Positions 28,598 to 38,234 are shown, counted from the stretch's first letter. The stretch: 64,000 nt of DNA from JACVRW01 sp963821275 (GCA_963821275.1 CAWGDF010000004.1:62001-126000), one strand, 5' to 3'. Notes: generated by a model from the sequence alone, not told the origin. Numbers and translations are program-made.

Positions 28598-31525
28598 TCA
28601 GGCAGCCGCGAGCTCGGCCCGCATGCGGAGTTCGTCGGCGACCTTGGTGTGTCCGCGGGCGGCGGCGAGCTCGGCGAGGCCGAGCAATGCAGCCGCGGCG
28701 GGGCTGCCGCTGAGCGCAATGAACTGCGTCTCGCGAGGCTCGTGCGGCCGCTCAGCCCCCGACCACTGGACGACGTTCTGGTAGAGCTTCTCCGCGGTGT
28801 CGATGTCGCCGGCCGCCACGAGCGCGCGGCCGAGTTGGACGCGAGCGTGGGCCGCGACCCATGGCGCCTGTGCCGCCTCGGCGGCGGCGAGCGCCCGCCG
28901 CTCGAGCTGTTCGGCTCTGCTGACGTCTCCGCCAGTGAGCGCGACCGAGCCGAGCCCCGCAAGGGCGAAGGAGGCGTGGTCGCGAAGCCCGGCTCGGTGC
29001 GAGACGTCGAACGCGCGGCGGTAAGCGTCCGCCGCGGCTTCTCGGTCGCCCTGCCGCTCCGCGGCCCATGCCTCGAACAGCATCGCCGTCGGTAGAAACG
29101 CGTCGTACCCGATCGCCTCGGAGTGCTGGCGACCCTTCACCGCCATCGCGGCGACAGTGCAGACGTCTCGCGTGCCCGTAGCAACGCCGGCCCGGACGAG
29201 GCTGCTCAACGCGACTCCCCAATCGTCTCGCGCCTTGGTGTAGCCGGCGCGCGCCTCATCGGCGAATGCTGCGGCCCGCTTGAAGTCGCCGCTGTTCGTG
29301 AGGGCAATCGCGAGCGTGACCCGCAGGAGCGCGGACTCCGATGGTGCCGGAGTGCTCGCGCCGAGCGCGAGAGCTCGTTGGCCCGCCTCGACGGCGGCGT
29401 CGAAGTCGAGCTCCTCCGTTGCGAGGAAGCAAAGCCATGCGAGCATTTCGATACGTAGGCCAGCTGGTGCGTGGTCGGTTGTCGTGTCGAGCGCGAGCTG
29501 GAGGAAGCGGCGCCCCTCGGAGACGCGTTCGGCGAGCGAGAAGTACCAGCCCAACGGCGCACCGAGCCGGATCGCGACTGCCGGGTCGGGCGCGTCGCGG
29601 GCGTACGTGAGCGCGGCCCAGAGATTGTCGTGGTCACGCTCGAGGCGCCTGACCCAGCTCAGCCACTCGGGCCCGCGTAGCCCCGGCCGGGCCGCCTCGG
29701 CCACCGTGGCGAAGTGTTCCGCGTGCGCCTTGCGGGCGGCGGCGAGGCCACCGCTTTCCGCTAGGCGCTCGAGCGTGTAGTCGCGGACTGTGTCGAGCAG
29801 GTCGTAGCGTGCCTCTTCGTCCGGGAAGGAAACCGAGATGATCGACTTGTCGACGAGCGCAGCGAGCAGGTGGTTGACCGCTGCTTGGTCGAGCCCGTCG
29901 TTTTCAGCCACGACGAGCAGCGAGGGGAGCGAGGCGCCGCCCCGATGCACCGCGAGCTGGTGCAGCAGCGTCTTTTCGTCCGTGTGCAGGAGCTCGTAGC
30001 TCCACTCCACGAGCCCCAGGAGGGCGGTGCGGATCGGGTCGGATGGCGGCCGATCACGGAGCAGCGCGAGGCGGCGCTCGACGAGCGAGCTGAGCTCGGC
30101 GAGCCCGAGCACCTTGGTGCGCGCGGCGGCGAGCTCGATCGCGAGCGGGAGCCCGTCCACCCGACGGGCGATCTCGGCGGCGAGCGGCACCGCCTCGGCG
30201 GTCAGCTCGAATCCCGGCCGCGCCGCGCGGGCGCGCGCGGCGAACAGCTGCACCGCCGGCGAGTCGGCGCCGTCGGTCGCTGCCGCTTCGGGCGCTCGGA
30301 GCGGTTTGAGGGTTACCGGCAGCTCGCCGGCGAGGTGAAGCATCTCGCGACTCGTCGCCAGCACTCGGACGCCCGGGCATTCGGGCAACACCGCGGATGC
30401 GACACGCGCCGCCTCCGCAAGCGTGTGCTCGCACGCGTCCAGGAGGAGGATCGCCTCGGCATCCCGCAGGCGCGCGATGACACGGGCGAGCGGGTCGGGC
30501 CCGCGCGCGTCGACGGCATCGGCGACGACCCGTTCGACGTCCTCCGGGGCACCCGCGCGCGCGAGCTCGACCAGCCACGCGCCGTCGCGCAGGTCGCTCT
30601 GGAGCGACCGCCCCACTTCTAGCGAGAGCCGGCTCTTGCCGACGCCGGGAGGACCTGTCAGCGTCACGAGCCGGTGCTCGCGCAGGAGGGCGACCACCTC
30701 GGCCCGCTCACGCTCGCGGTCGACGAACGACGTCATGGGCGACGGCAGCTCGCCGCGGGGCGACGGTGCGACGGGGACGGGGGCGATCGCCGGGTCATGC
30801 GCCAGGATCGCCTCCTGGAGACGCCGTAGCTCGGGCCCGGGCTCGAGCCCCAGCTGCTCATCGAGAACCCGCCGCGCCTCCTGGAAGGTCTCGAGTGCGT
30901 CCACCTGCCGGCCGCCCCGGTAGAGCGCCAGCATCAGCTGCCCCCACACGCGCTCCCGAAACGGGTTCTCGTCCAGCGTCGCCCGCAGCGCGGAGACGAG
31001 CTCGCGATGCTCCCCAAGCGCGAGCGCCGTGTCGAACCGCTCCTCGAGCGCGTCCACGCGCAGCGCCTCCAGCCGCCGCGCCTCGGCGCCGAGCCACTCG
31101 GTCTCGGTCAGCCCCTGCAAAGCTGGACCGCGCCACAGCGCCAGCGCGAGCTCGATGGACTCGGCCCCCGCTCGAGTGTCGCCCTCGCGCGAAGCGCGAC
31201 GCGCCTCCGCGAGCAACTGCTCGAACCGCTTGGCGTCGACGGTCACGTCCCCCAGCGCGTAACCGTTTGACGAACCGACGATCGACTCCTGTCCGAGCGC
31301 AGCTCGCAGTCGTGCGACGTGGTGCTGCAGCGCGTTGCGCGGCGCGGCAGGCAGCTCTTCGCCCCAGAGCGCGTCGATCAGCTCGTCGACCGTCACGACC
31401 CGGCCGTGGCGCAGCGCAAGCACCGCGAGGAGGCCATAACGCTTGCCGCCGCTCACGCCGACCGGACGTCCACCGAGCCGGACCTCGAGCGGCCCGAGCA
31501 GCCGGATTTCCAGCACATCGGCCAT
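28598..31525 (-). CDS. BTAD-domain regulator with NB-ARC-like ATPase and TPR region
   Basis: 975 residues from the ATG at 31525. Winged helix at 1-92 (IRLLGPLEVRLGG), BTAD at about 98-245, then an ATPase with Walker A GPPGVGKS (291-298), a Walker B-like ILLLDACEH, and GLPLAIELAAART, the sensor helix typical of LuxR/AfsR STAND ATPases. The remainder is TPR-like. It is divergent from the MalT-like regulator at 31763, with 237 nt between them; the pair may be co-regulated. Confidence 0.9.
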   Translation of the reverse strand: MADVLEIRLLGPLEVRLGGRPVGVSGGKRYGLLAVLALRHGRVVTVDELIDALWGEELPAAPRNALQHHVARLRAALGQESIVGSSNGYALGDVTVDAKRFEQLLAEARRASREGDTRAGAESIELALALWRGPALQGLTETEWLGAEARRLEALRVDALEERFDTALALGEHRELVSALRATLDENPFRERVWGQLMLALYRGGRQVDALETFQEARRVLDEQLGLEPGPELRRLQEAILAHDPAIAPVPVAPSPRGELPSPMTSFVDRERERAEVVALLREHRLVTLTGPPGVGKSRLSLEVGRSLQSDLRDGAWLVELARAGAPEDVERVVADAVDARGPDPLARVIARLRDAEAILLLDACEHTLAEAARVASAVLPECPGVRVLATSREMLHLAGELPVTLKPLRAPEAAATDGADSPAVQLFAARARAARPGFELTAEAVPLAAEIARRVDGLPLAIELAAARTKVLGLAELSSLVERRLALLRDRPPSDPIRTALLGLVEWSYELLHTDEKTLLHQLAVHRGGASLPSLLVVAENDGLDQAAVNHLLAALVDKSIISVSFPDEEARYDLLDTVRDYTLERLAESGGLAAARKAHAEHFATVAEAARPGLRGPEWLSWVRRLERDHDNLWAALTYARDAPDPAVAIRLGAPLGWYFSLAERVSEGRRFLQLALDTTTDHAPAGLRIEMLAWLCFLATEELDFDAAVEAGQRALALGASTPAPSESALLRVTLAIALTNSGDFKRAAAFADEARAGYTKARDDWGVALSSLVRAGVATGTRDVCTVAAMAVKGRQHSEAIGYDAFLPTAMLFEAWAAERQGDREAAADAYRRAFDVSHRAGLRDHASFALAGLGSVALTGGDVSRAEQLERRALAAAEAAQAPWVAAHARVQLGRALVAAGDIDTAEKLYQNVVQWSGAERPHEPRETQFIALSGSPAAAALLGLAELAAARGHTKVADELRMRAELAAA

Positions 31526-31762
31526 GTAGGCGGCAGGGGCTGCCTCCCGCACCGGCCATTGTCGCCACCCGTTCCGACCCGGTCAAGTCCGTACGTTGCC
31601 GCAGACCGCCGGCGCCTCGGACGCGCGTGTGAACCTTCGTGATGCAGCCGCCACGGACGACGTGGCAGCGGTGTGGCAGGGGCGGGGGCGAGGCTGCGGC
31701 CAACTCGGGCACATCGAAAGGAGTGCGAAGGCCGGTGACCGTCACCGTAGGATCGGACGCCC

Positions 31763-34468
31763 GTGCGCTACCGCGGGCTAATTGTCAAGCCGGATCGCGC
31801 CGCCTGCGGGCGTCCGCCTGCTGGGCGCGGGCTGGTCTGCCGCCGAGCGTTGTTCGGGCGCCTGTCGGCCGCGGAGCCGGGCGGCGTGGTGGTGGTCCAG
31901 GCGCCGGCAGGCGGCGGCAAGACGATGCTGCTCCGCTCCTGGATCGAGGAACGGCGGCTCCAGCGTCGAGTCGCCTGGGTGTCCGTCGAGCCTGGCGAGC
32001 ATGACGCGCAGCGGTTCTGGGCCTCGGTGGTCGAGGAGCTTTCGTCTTTTGCGAGTAAGGATCTGGTCGGAGGGGTGATGGCTTCGCCGGACCGGGGCGG
32101 GGGGGTCGCGGTCGAGCGGCTGGCGTCGGGGCTCGACTCGCTCGAGGAGCCGCTGGTGCTGGTGATCGACGATCTGCATGAGCTGCGTTCCGCCCAGGCG
32201 GTCGCGTGGCTCGACCTGTTCCTGGCGCGGGTGCCGTCGCAGCTGGTGGTCGTGTTGGCTACGCGTGAGGAACCGCGAGTCGGGCTACACCGCCTGCGAG
32301 TGGTGGGGGGGCTGACCGAGCTTCGGGCGTCTGACCTGCGCTTCTCGCTGGAGGAGACGAGCGCGCTGGTCAAGGCGGCCGGGATTGCCCTCTCGGAGGC
32401 AGGGGTGGGGTTGTTGCACGAGCGCGCGGAGGGATGGGCGGCGGGTCTGCGGCTGGCGGTGATCTCGCTGGTCGAGCACCCCGAGCCCGAGCGGTTCGCT
32501 GCGGAGTTCTCGGGCAGCGAGCGGACGGTGGCTGGCTATCTGCTCGCGGAGGTGCTCCAGCGCCAGCCGGCAGAGGTGCGTGAGCTGCTCCTGCGCACCT
32601 CGATCCTGGACCGGGTGAGCGGGCCGCTGGCGGACTTTCTCACCGGGAACTCGGGTTCAGAGCGGGTGCTCCAGCAGCTGGAGGATGCCAACGCCTTCGT
32701 GTCCTCGTTGGATGTGGGGCGTTCCTGGTTCCGGTATCACCGGCTGTTCGCGGACCTGCTGCAGCTCGAGCTGCGGCGCGTGTCCGCGACGACCATCGAG
32801 TCGTTGCACCGTGCGGCGGCCCAGTGGTACGAGACTCACGGTCACGTTGTCGAGGCGATCCGCCACTCCCAGGCGGCCGGGGACTGGGGGCACGCCGCGC
32901 GCCTGCTCGCCGACCACCACCTCAGTCTCCGGCTGGAGGGCCGGGGGGCGACCGTGTATGACCTGATGGCCGCCTTCCCGGCGGACGCCGCGACGGCTAA
33001 CCCCGAGCTGGCCCTGGTGTTCGCCAGTGGTCGGGCCTTCGAGGGTCGTTTGGACGAGAGCGCGGCATACCTGGACGCCGCGCGGCGGCTCGCGGTCTCG
33101 GTGCCGTCCGCCCGCCGGCCGGGCTTCGACGCCCTGATGGCCGGTGCCAGTCTGTGGCAGGCGAGTCGCCGCCAGGACCTGGGCGCTGCGCTCGCGGCGA
33201 TGCGGTCGCTGGAGACGGCTTTGCGGCACCAGCAGGCGAACGCGTCCGCGGTGCGCGGCGATCTCCGCGCGAAGGCACTCGGGTCGCTCGGCGCCTGCGA
33301 GCTGTCGTTGTTCGAGCTCGAGTCGGCACGACGTCATTTGGAACAGGCGTTGGAGCTGGCGCGCCGCATCGGCCGCCCCTGGCTTGAGATCAGCTGCCTG
33401 TCTCGTCTCGCCAGCCTGGCTCCGCTCAGCGGGCTGCCGGCCTCGGTCCCGCTCCGTCTGACACAGGACGCGGTTGCCATCGCCGAGGAAAACGGATGGC
33501 AGGAGCTGCCGGTGGTAGCCGCGGCCCTGGCAGTCGGCGGTGAGGTGTTGACATGGCTGGGTCGGTTCGACGAGGCCGAGCGCTGGCTGGAGCGGGCAGA
33601 TCGCGCGCAGGGGCCGCCGGGCAGGCCGGGGGCGGATCCCGGAACCGAGCTGGAGATCCAATACGCGCGAGGCTTGCTCGGCCTCGGGCAGGGTCGCCTC
33701 GACCAGGCGCTCGAGGCATTCCGGGCGGCTGAGCGGATAGGAACGCTGCTCCCCGCCGATCACGTGCCGACGATCGAGTCACGTGGGCGCATGCTCGACG
33801 TCCAGGTCCGGATGGGGGAGGCGGAGGCCGCCGGCGTCACGCTCGACGAGATCGGAGAGCCCGCGCGCGGCCGGGCCGAGCTGCGTGTGACGGCTGCCGC
33901 CATCGCGCTTGCACAGGGCGCTCCCGACCGGGCGGTCGACGCGCTCGTCCCGGTCATCGAGGGCAAGGCCCGGGCACTGCACCCGGGATGGGCGCCGATC
34001 GAGGCGCTGCTTCTCGACGCCGCCGCCCGCGACGCGCTCGGCGACCGGTGCGCCGCAGAGGCGTCGATCGAGCGCGCCCTCGAGCTCGCGGAGCCCGACG
34101 GTGTGATCCTGCCGTTCACGCTCGCCCCCGTCGGTGAGCTGCTTGAGCGCGTTCCTCGGCACCGAACCGCTCACGCCACCCTCCTCACGACGATCCTCGA
34201 TCTGCTGGCCGGAAGGTCGCTCGGAGCCCGCGGCGAGCCGCGTCCCCTGATCGACGAGCTGAGCGAGGCCGAGCTGCGCGTCGTCAGATACCTGCCCAGC
34301 AACCTGAAGGTGCCGGAGATCGCCTCCGAGCTGTTCGTGTCGGCGAACACGGTGAGGACACATCTGCGACACATCTACGCCAAGCTCGATGTCCACAACC
34401 GCGGCGAGGCCGTCGCCCGCGCCCGCGAGCTACGGCTGCTTGGACCGCCGGTTCGCCTCGTCGCCTGA
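31763..34468 (+). CDS. MalT-type LuxR-family ATP-dependent regulator
   Basis: 901 residues. Walker A APAGGGKT (47-54), Walker B LVLVIDDLHEL, STAND-ATPase middle (ERAEGWAAGLRLA), TPR-like repeats, and a C-terminal LuxR helix-turn-helix (LSEAELRVVRYLPSNLKVPEIASELFVSANTVRTHLRHIYAKL). MalT-family proteins oligomerise on binding an inducer and ATP. The inducer here is unknown. It is one candidate for the activator of the stress-island promoters because it adjoins them; this is inference only. CorA follows after 6 nt. Confidence 0.9.
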   Translation: MRYRGLIVKPDRAACGRPPAGRGLVCRRALFGRLSAAEPGGVVVVQAPAGGGKTMLLRSWIEERRLQRRVAWVSVEPGEHDAQRFWASVVEELSSFASKDLVGGVMASPDRGGGVAVERLASGLDSLEEPLVLVIDDLHELRSAQAVAWLDLFLARVPSQLVVVLATREEPRVGLHRLRVVGGLTELRASDLRFSLEETSALVKAAGIALSEAGVGLLHERAEGWAAGLRLAVISLVEHPEPERFAAEFSGSERTVAGYLLAEVLQRQPAEVRELLLRTSILDRVSGPLADFLTGNSGSERVLQQLEDANAFVSSLDVGRSWFRYHRLFADLLQLELRRVSATTIESLHRAAAQWYETHGHVVEAIRHSQAAGDWGHAARLLADHHLSLRLEGRGATVYDLMAAFPADAATANPELALVFASGRAFEGRLDESAAYLDAARRLAVSVPSARRPGFDALMAGASLWQASRRQDLGAALAAMRSLETALRHQQANASAVRGDLRAKALGSLGACELSLFELESARRHLEQALELARRIGRPWLEISCLSRLASLAPLSGLPASVPLRLTQDAVAIAEENGWQELPVVAAALAVGGEVLTWLGRFDEAERWLERADRAQGPPGRPGADPGTELEIQYARGLLGLGQGRLDQALEAFRAAERIGTLLPADHVPTIESRGRMLDVQVRMGEAEAAGVTLDEIGEPARGRAELRVTAAAIALAQGAPDRAVDALVPVIEGKARALHPGWAPIEALLLDAAARDALGDRCAAEASIERALELAEPDGVILPFTLAPVGELLERVPRHRTAHATLLTTILDLLAGRSLGARGEPRPLIDELSEAELRVVRYLPSNLKVPEIASELFVSANTVRTHLRHIYAKLDVHNRGEAVARARELRLLGPPVRLVA

Positions 34469-34474
34469 GAGGCC

Positions 34475-35434
34475 ATGACGGAGGTCCTCTACGGGCTGGA
34501 CGCCGCCGAGCGAGAGCGTGTCGCCGCACTGCGCGCCGAGGGGCGCTTCTTTTGGCTCGATGTCTCGCTCAGCGAGACGAGCCGCGAAGATCTGGTCGAC
34601 GCGCTCGGGATTCCCGAGCGCGCGCTGAGCGCTCTCCGGACCGCTCCCGACGGCTACGCCTCGCGGGCCTTCCACGCTGACGGCGAGGCCGTCGTCTTCG
34701 TGCTTCGCTGCTATGTCGAGCGTGAGCCGGAGCGGGAGCAGGCCGGGTACCGCCTGCGGCCCATCGAGGTTCAGGTCCTCGTTACGAACGACTACCTGCT
34801 GACGCTGCACGACGAGCGCGTCTCGCTGCCCGCCGTCCTCGCTCCCGATCTTCCGCCGGGACGGAGCAAGGGATACGTCGTCTATTCGGTGCTCGACGCA
34901 ATGCTCGCCACCACCTTCGACGCGCTCGACGAGGTCGAACTGAGGCTGGACACGCTTGTCGCGGCATGGACGGAGGGGGCCGGCGGAGGCGTGCCGAGGG
35001 CGACGCTGCGGCAGGCCGGTGCCCGGCTCGCGACGATGAGGCGGTGGGTCAGGAACGAGCAGGCCGTCTTCGAGCGTGTCGGCCTCGAAACCGGAGCGCT
35101 TCGAGACTTCGGCACCTCCGAGGAGCCTTACTTCGACCGGCTCGAGGATCAGCTGAACCGCCTGCTCGAGTCGATCGACGCCGCCGCGAACGCGATGGGG
35201 ATGGTGCTCGACCTCCAGCTCAACGAGCGAGCGTATGTGCTCAGCATCGTCGCCACGATCTTCGTCCCGCTCACGTTCGTCACGGGCTTCTTCGGCATGA
35301 ACTTCGGCTGGATGGTCGATCAGGTCGACAGCGCGGTCGCCTTCTGGCTGCTCGGGTTCGGCGTTCCGATCGCGACAGCGGCGCTGTTGTGGCGTCTCCT
35401 GGTGCGCCCGTTCCTCAAGGGCGACCGGCGGTAG
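34475..35434 (+). CDS. corA: CorA-family divalent cation channel
   Basis: 319 residues. A long cytoplasmic domain is followed by two C-terminal membrane helices with the signature GMN (in FFGMNFGWM) after the first. YxFxxTF-like family context: LTFVTGFFGMN. It mediates Mg2+ (or Co2+/Ni2+) flux across the inner membrane. The ATG at 34475 is 6 nt after the upstream regulator's stop, so they probably share a transcript. Second Mg2+-type transporter of the window (with 16869). Confidence 0.9.
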   Translation: MTEVLYGLDAAERERVAALRAEGRFFWLDVSLSETSREDLVDALGIPERALSALRTAPDGYASRAFHADGEAVVFVLRCYVEREPEREQAGYRLRPIEVQVLVTNDYLLTLHDERVSLPAVLAPDLPPGRSKGYVVYSVLDAMLATTFDALDEVELRLDTLVAAWTEGAGGGVPRATLRQAGARLATMRRWVRNEQAVFERVGLETGALRDFGTSEEPYFDRLEDQLNRLLESIDAAANAMGMVLDLQLNERAYVLSIVATIFVPLTFVTGFFGMNFGWMVDQVDSAVAFWLLGFGVPIATAALLWRLLVRPFLKGDRR

Positions 35435-35440
35435 CGCCGC

Positions 35441-35920
35441 TCATCGCCCCTGGAGCTCGGCGTAGACGTCGCGCGCGGCTCGTCGGGTAACGCTTCCGCC
35501 GAGAGCCGCGAGCGCCGCGTCGAGCACACTGGGATCCGGGTCGGTTATCTCCGCAATGACGATCGTGACGCCCGGCTCTAGAGTCTTGCTGACCTCCCCG
35601 AGCACTTGCTCGCGCTCGGGCTCGTGCGTGGGTGGAGCCCCGTGCCCGCGGAAGCTCTCCGTCGGCCGTCCGAATACGGCCTCGGTCGGACCGCTGAGCG
35701 CGTCGACCATGATGCCGACGATTCCACCCTTGGGCAGGTAGAAGCCCTCGGCGTCCTCCGACCCGCTGGACGTCTCGATCCGGCCGTCGTTTGACCGCCC
35801 TACGAGCGCAGCGGCGCTCACTTGGAGCCGTCGGTCGCGATCGAGCCGCTTCAGCTCGTGCAGAGCTTGGCGCGCCTGACCGAGGTCGTTGAAGCGCAGC
35901 ACGACGATGGTGTCCTCCAT
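35441..35920 (-). CDS. DUF1269-like stress membrane protein
   Basis: 159 residues from the ATG at 35920. IVVLRFNDLGQARQALHEL is a ferredoxin-like strand-helix unit and a glycine-containing stretch PKGGIVGIMVDAL follows. The last third (EPGVTIVIAEITDPDPSVLDAAL) matches the DUF1269 pattern of a second alpha/beta unit. It begins 1 nt after the stop of the GSP17M-like gene, so it is transcribed from promoter P2. Convergent with corA, 6 nt apart. Confidence 0.7.
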   Translation of the reverse strand: MEDTIVVLRFNDLGQARQALHELKRLDRDRRLQVSAAALVGRSNDGRIETSSGSEDAEGFYLPKGGIVGIMVDALSGPTEAVFGRPTESFRGHGAPPTHEPEREQVLGEVSKTLEPGVTIVIAEITDPDPSVLDAALAALGGSVTRRAARDVYAELQGR

Positions 35921-35921
35921 G

Positions 35922-36407
35922 TCAGCGTGCCCCCGGCATCCCGCGGAGCACCCGCCTCGCCTCGTCGGCGGCTTCCTCGTCGACCTGGACGTCGTAGCGG
36001 TCCGCCTGGATGCTCGCGGCCGATGCGAAGTCGCGTTTGCCACCGCTGCCTGCGTACTGAACGAGGGCGCCGTAGAGCGCACCGAACAGCGCGCCCAGCG
36101 CCAGCGAGTACAGCAGCAGCTCGATGAACTCGGGTCCCGTGAAGAAGATGCCGAACAGCAGGGCGAACAGCGCACCGATGAGAGCGCCCTGGCCCGCGCC
36201 GATCCCGGCGGCGCGCCCCGGGGTCATGCGCCCCGTCACCTGCTCCACCGAGCGCAGCCCGCTGCCCACGATCGCGCTGCCCTCCACGGCGAAGCCGTGA
36301 TCGGAGAGCCAGTCGACCGCGCGCTCGGCTTCCCCGTAGGTCGAGTACGACGCGATCGTGCGGCGCGAGGCGGATGTAGCGGTCTCCAACCGCTCTGTGC
36401 TGGCCAT
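35922..36407 (-). CDS. General stress protein 17M-like membrane protein
   Basis: 161 residues. SYSTYGEAERAVDWLSDHGF is the GSP17M-type alpha/beta start; two membrane segments with Gly-rich helices follow (GAGQGALIGALFALLFGIFF, LGALFGALYGALV). The second ATG (36407) is chosen because AAAGGA sits 6 nt upstream; the one at 36413 is too close. Transcribed from P2 with a 24-nt leader that contains a 9-bp palindrome (36441-36460). First gene of a two-gene operon. Confidence 0.75.
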   Translation of the reverse strand: MASTERLETATSASRRTIASYSTYGEAERAVDWLSDHGFAVEGSAIVGSGLRSVEQVTGRMTPGRAAGIGAGQGALIGALFALLFGIFFTGPEFIELLLYSLALGALFGALYGALVQYAGSGGKRDFASAASIQADRYDVQVDEEAADEARRVLRGMPGAR

Positions 36408-36437
36408 GGCCATTCCTTTCTCTCGAGGACTCCCCGC

Positions 36438-36484
36438 AGGCTCACACCGAGCGGTGTGAGCGGTCATCACCCAATTCATGCGAT
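36438..36484 (-). promoter_or_regulatory. Stress-island promoter P2
   Basis: ATCGC, GTGATGACCGCTCACA, -10 GAGCCT. Predicted start at 36431, 24 nt before the GSP17M-like ATG, which has its own ribosome-binding site. The TCAC arm overlaps a 9-bp inverted repeat (CTCACACCG and complement, 36441-36460). Confidence 0.75.
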
Positions 36485-36487
36485 CCG

Positions 36488-36839
36488 TCACGGCTCTGAT
36501 CGCACGACACGCGCGGCGCCTCGGCGAGAACGGAATTCAAGCGCCGCCATCGCATCGTCGAACAACGTCCTGCGAATCGCGACGCGCGCCTGCGTTGCGC
36601 GGAGAGCATCAATCATCGCGTCGATCTGCCGGCGCTCCGCCACCAGCATCAGCGCAGAGCCGCCCTCGGGAACGCTGTCGCGGACTTCGGCGAACAGCTC
36701 GCCGTCGAGCTGCTCGGCCGCTCGCGCTTGAATCGTGCCGCCGGCGGGCGCGCCGCCCACGAGCCCGACCGGCCCGAACACCGCACCGGCGAAGGCACCC
36801 GTGAGCGCTCCGCCGCCGGTTGCCGCGCGGGGTGTCCAT
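36488..36839 (-). pseudogene. DUF1269-type protein, short form, frameshifted
   Basis: The body reads GGGALTGAFAGAVFGPVGLVGG (Gly-rich membrane hairpin) then LFAEVRDSVPEGGSALMLVAE and a final helix, the C-terminal two thirds of DUF1269. The ATG at 36839 is 40 nt from the GTGA of P3 but out of frame by one base in a CCCC run. With three C the protein would start MDTRAATGGGALTG and have about 117 residues, without the usual N-terminal strand unit. Confidence 0.65.
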
Positions 36840-36846
36840 GCGTCGG

Positions 36847-36893
36847 ACGATCGGCGCCGAGCGGACGAGTTGTCATCACGCGTCTTGCCTGAT
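36847..36893 (-). promoter_or_regulatory. Stress-island promoter P3
   Basis: ATCAG, GTGATGACAACTCGTC (degenerate last arm), -10 GATCGT. Predicted start 36839-36840, coinciding with the ATG of the short DUF1269 gene. Back-to-back with P4. Confidence 0.65.
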
Positions 36894-36932
36894 TGGGACG
36901 GGTCGGCGCCGCGGTGGCTCGGCCGGGCGCCG

Positions 36933-36979
36933 ATCATCAACACCGTGTGATGACGGCTCACCCCGGCGCCGCTCATGCT
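36933..36979 (+). promoter_or_regulatory. Stress-island promoter P4
   Basis: ATCAT, GTGATGACGGCTCACC, -10 CATGCT. Predicted start 36986, exactly the ATG of the 71-residue gene; no ribosome-binding site is present, as for a leaderless message. Confidence 0.75.
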
Positions 36980-36985
36980 CCGGCC

Positions 36986-37201
36986 ATGAGATGGACGCGG
37001 CGACCGACGCGGCCTGAGCCGAGCAGAGCCACCCGGCGGTACTTCACCGACGGCGGTCGCCTCTACCGGTTCATCGACTGGGTGGTCAGCTCGAGGCAGT
37101 CCATGCTCGCCGTCGTGGAGGACTGCGGGTCGCTCGAGATCCTGATCGTCAGGGCAGAGCAGCTGAACGCCTGGCGCGAGGTCGCGAGGGCACCCCGCTA
37201 G
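36986..37201 (+). CDS. Small hypothetical protein
   Basis: 71 residues, basic N-terminus, then RYFTDGGRLYRFIDWVVS and LAVVEDCGSLEILIV, a compact beta-rich pattern. No known family recognised. Reality is supported by the exact P4 spacing. Its stop overlaps the convergent UspA gene by 4 nt. Confidence 0.65.
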   Translation: MRWTRRPTRPEPSRATRRYFTDGGRLYRFIDWVVSSRQSMLAVVEDCGSLEILIVRAEQLNAWREVARAPR

Positions 37202-38043
37202 CGCGCTCGAGCCGCGTCCCGGGTTCCCGGGCCGAGAACGAGCAGCGGGCACGCAGGGCTGTCCGCCAGGCGCTGGGACGTGCTGCCACCCGAGAACCGG
37301 TCGCTCAGCCGGTACTCGTGGGAACCGACGACGAGGAGATCGATCGACGCCGCATACCGTGCCAGGGCCTGCGCGGCGTCACCCGACGCCACATGGGGCT
37401 TGACACCGCGGAGCTCAGCCAGCTGTTTCCGGGCCTTCTCCAAGCGCGCTTCGCGCGCCCACTGGCCGCTGACCGGATCGTTGGCGTACATCGGTTCGGC
37501 GACCGCCTCGAGCGCCGAGAGCTCGGCGCCACGCTCGCTGGCGAGCGCGCTCGCCACGGTCAGGGCCTGCTCGCTCGCGGGCGAGCCGTCGTACCCGACG
37601 CCGATCGTGTCGAGCGAAGGCAGGCGCGTCGCGTAGCCGGTGGGCGCCACGGCGACGGCGGAGGACGCGTCCTGCAGGAGCTGCCGCGTGTCGTCGCCGA
37701 CGAAGGTCCGCTCGAACTCGTCGCGCCGCGAGGCCCCGACCACGAGCAGGTCACCATGTCGGCGGACGGCCTCATGAAGGCCGCGGGCCACCGAGCCTGC
37801 CTGGACGGTCAGCAACTGCGCGTCGGCGTTCGCATCGTCTCGCACCGAGGCGAGCCGCTCCAGCGCGCGGCGGCGGTCGTCGAGCTGCCACTGGGGGTCG
37901 GTGTCCGGGCCGGGAGCGCGCATGACCACCTCGACGAAGACCAGCAGCATGTCCCCGTCGGGGGAGACCAGCTGCTTGGCCAGCTCGAGGGCGTCCCGGC
38001 CGGCCTCGTAGTCGTCGACGCCTACGACGACGTTGTCAAACAT
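37198..38043 (-). CDS. Universal stress protein, tandem UspA domains
   Basis: 281 residues. Domain 1 begins MFDNVVVGVDDYEAGRDAL and contains VVGASRRDEFERTFVGDDTRQ; domain 2 begins DTIGVGYDGSPASEQAL and contains VVGSHEYRLSDRFSGGSTSQ, which fits the ATP-binding loop G-2x-G-9x-GS. Start ATG 38043 with AGAAGGAG upstream. Transcribed from P5 with a 29-nt leader. Confidence 0.9.
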   Translation of the reverse strand: MFDNVVVGVDDYEAGRDALELAKQLVSPDGDMLLVFVEVVMRAPGPDTDPQWQLDDRRRALERLASVRDDANADAQLLTVQAGSVARGLHEAVRRHGDLLVVGASRRDEFERTFVGDDTRQLLQDASSAVAVAPTGYATRLPSLDTIGVGYDGSPASEQALTVASALASERGAELSALEAVAEPMYANDPVSGQWAREARLEKARKQLAELRGVKPHVASGDAAQALARYAASIDLLVVGSHEYRLSDRFSGGSTSQRLADSPACPLLVLGPGTRDAARAR

Positions 38044-38078
38044 GCCTACTGCTCCTTCTGTGCGGGGCTGGGACCCTG

Positions 38079-38125
38079 AGACTCGACGACGGCGGGGTGA
38101 CGGGTCGTCATGCGCTTTGCGTGAT
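38079..38125 (-). promoter_or_regulatory. Stress-island promoter P5
   Basis: ATCAC, ATGACGACCCGTCACC, -10 GAGTCT. Predicted start 38072; drives the UspA gene at 38043, which has a ribosome-binding site. Divergent from P6. Confidence 0.75.
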
Positions 38126-38177
38126 TTCCGTCGGCAGGGCCTCGCGGTGCGCGTCCCCGTCGAGTGCGGTGGGACCA

Positions 38178-38224
38178 ATCACATGAACTGCGTGACGACC
38201 GCTCACCCCGCTGCGCTTGACCCT
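38178..38224 (+). promoter_or_regulatory. Stress-island promoter P6
   Basis: ATCAC, GTGACGACCGCTCACC, -10 GACCCT. Predicted start near 38231, 4 nt before the GTG at 38235. This argues against the longer TTG start (38217), which would lie upstream of the transcript. Confidence 0.72.
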
Positions 38225-38234
38225 CGACGAGACC

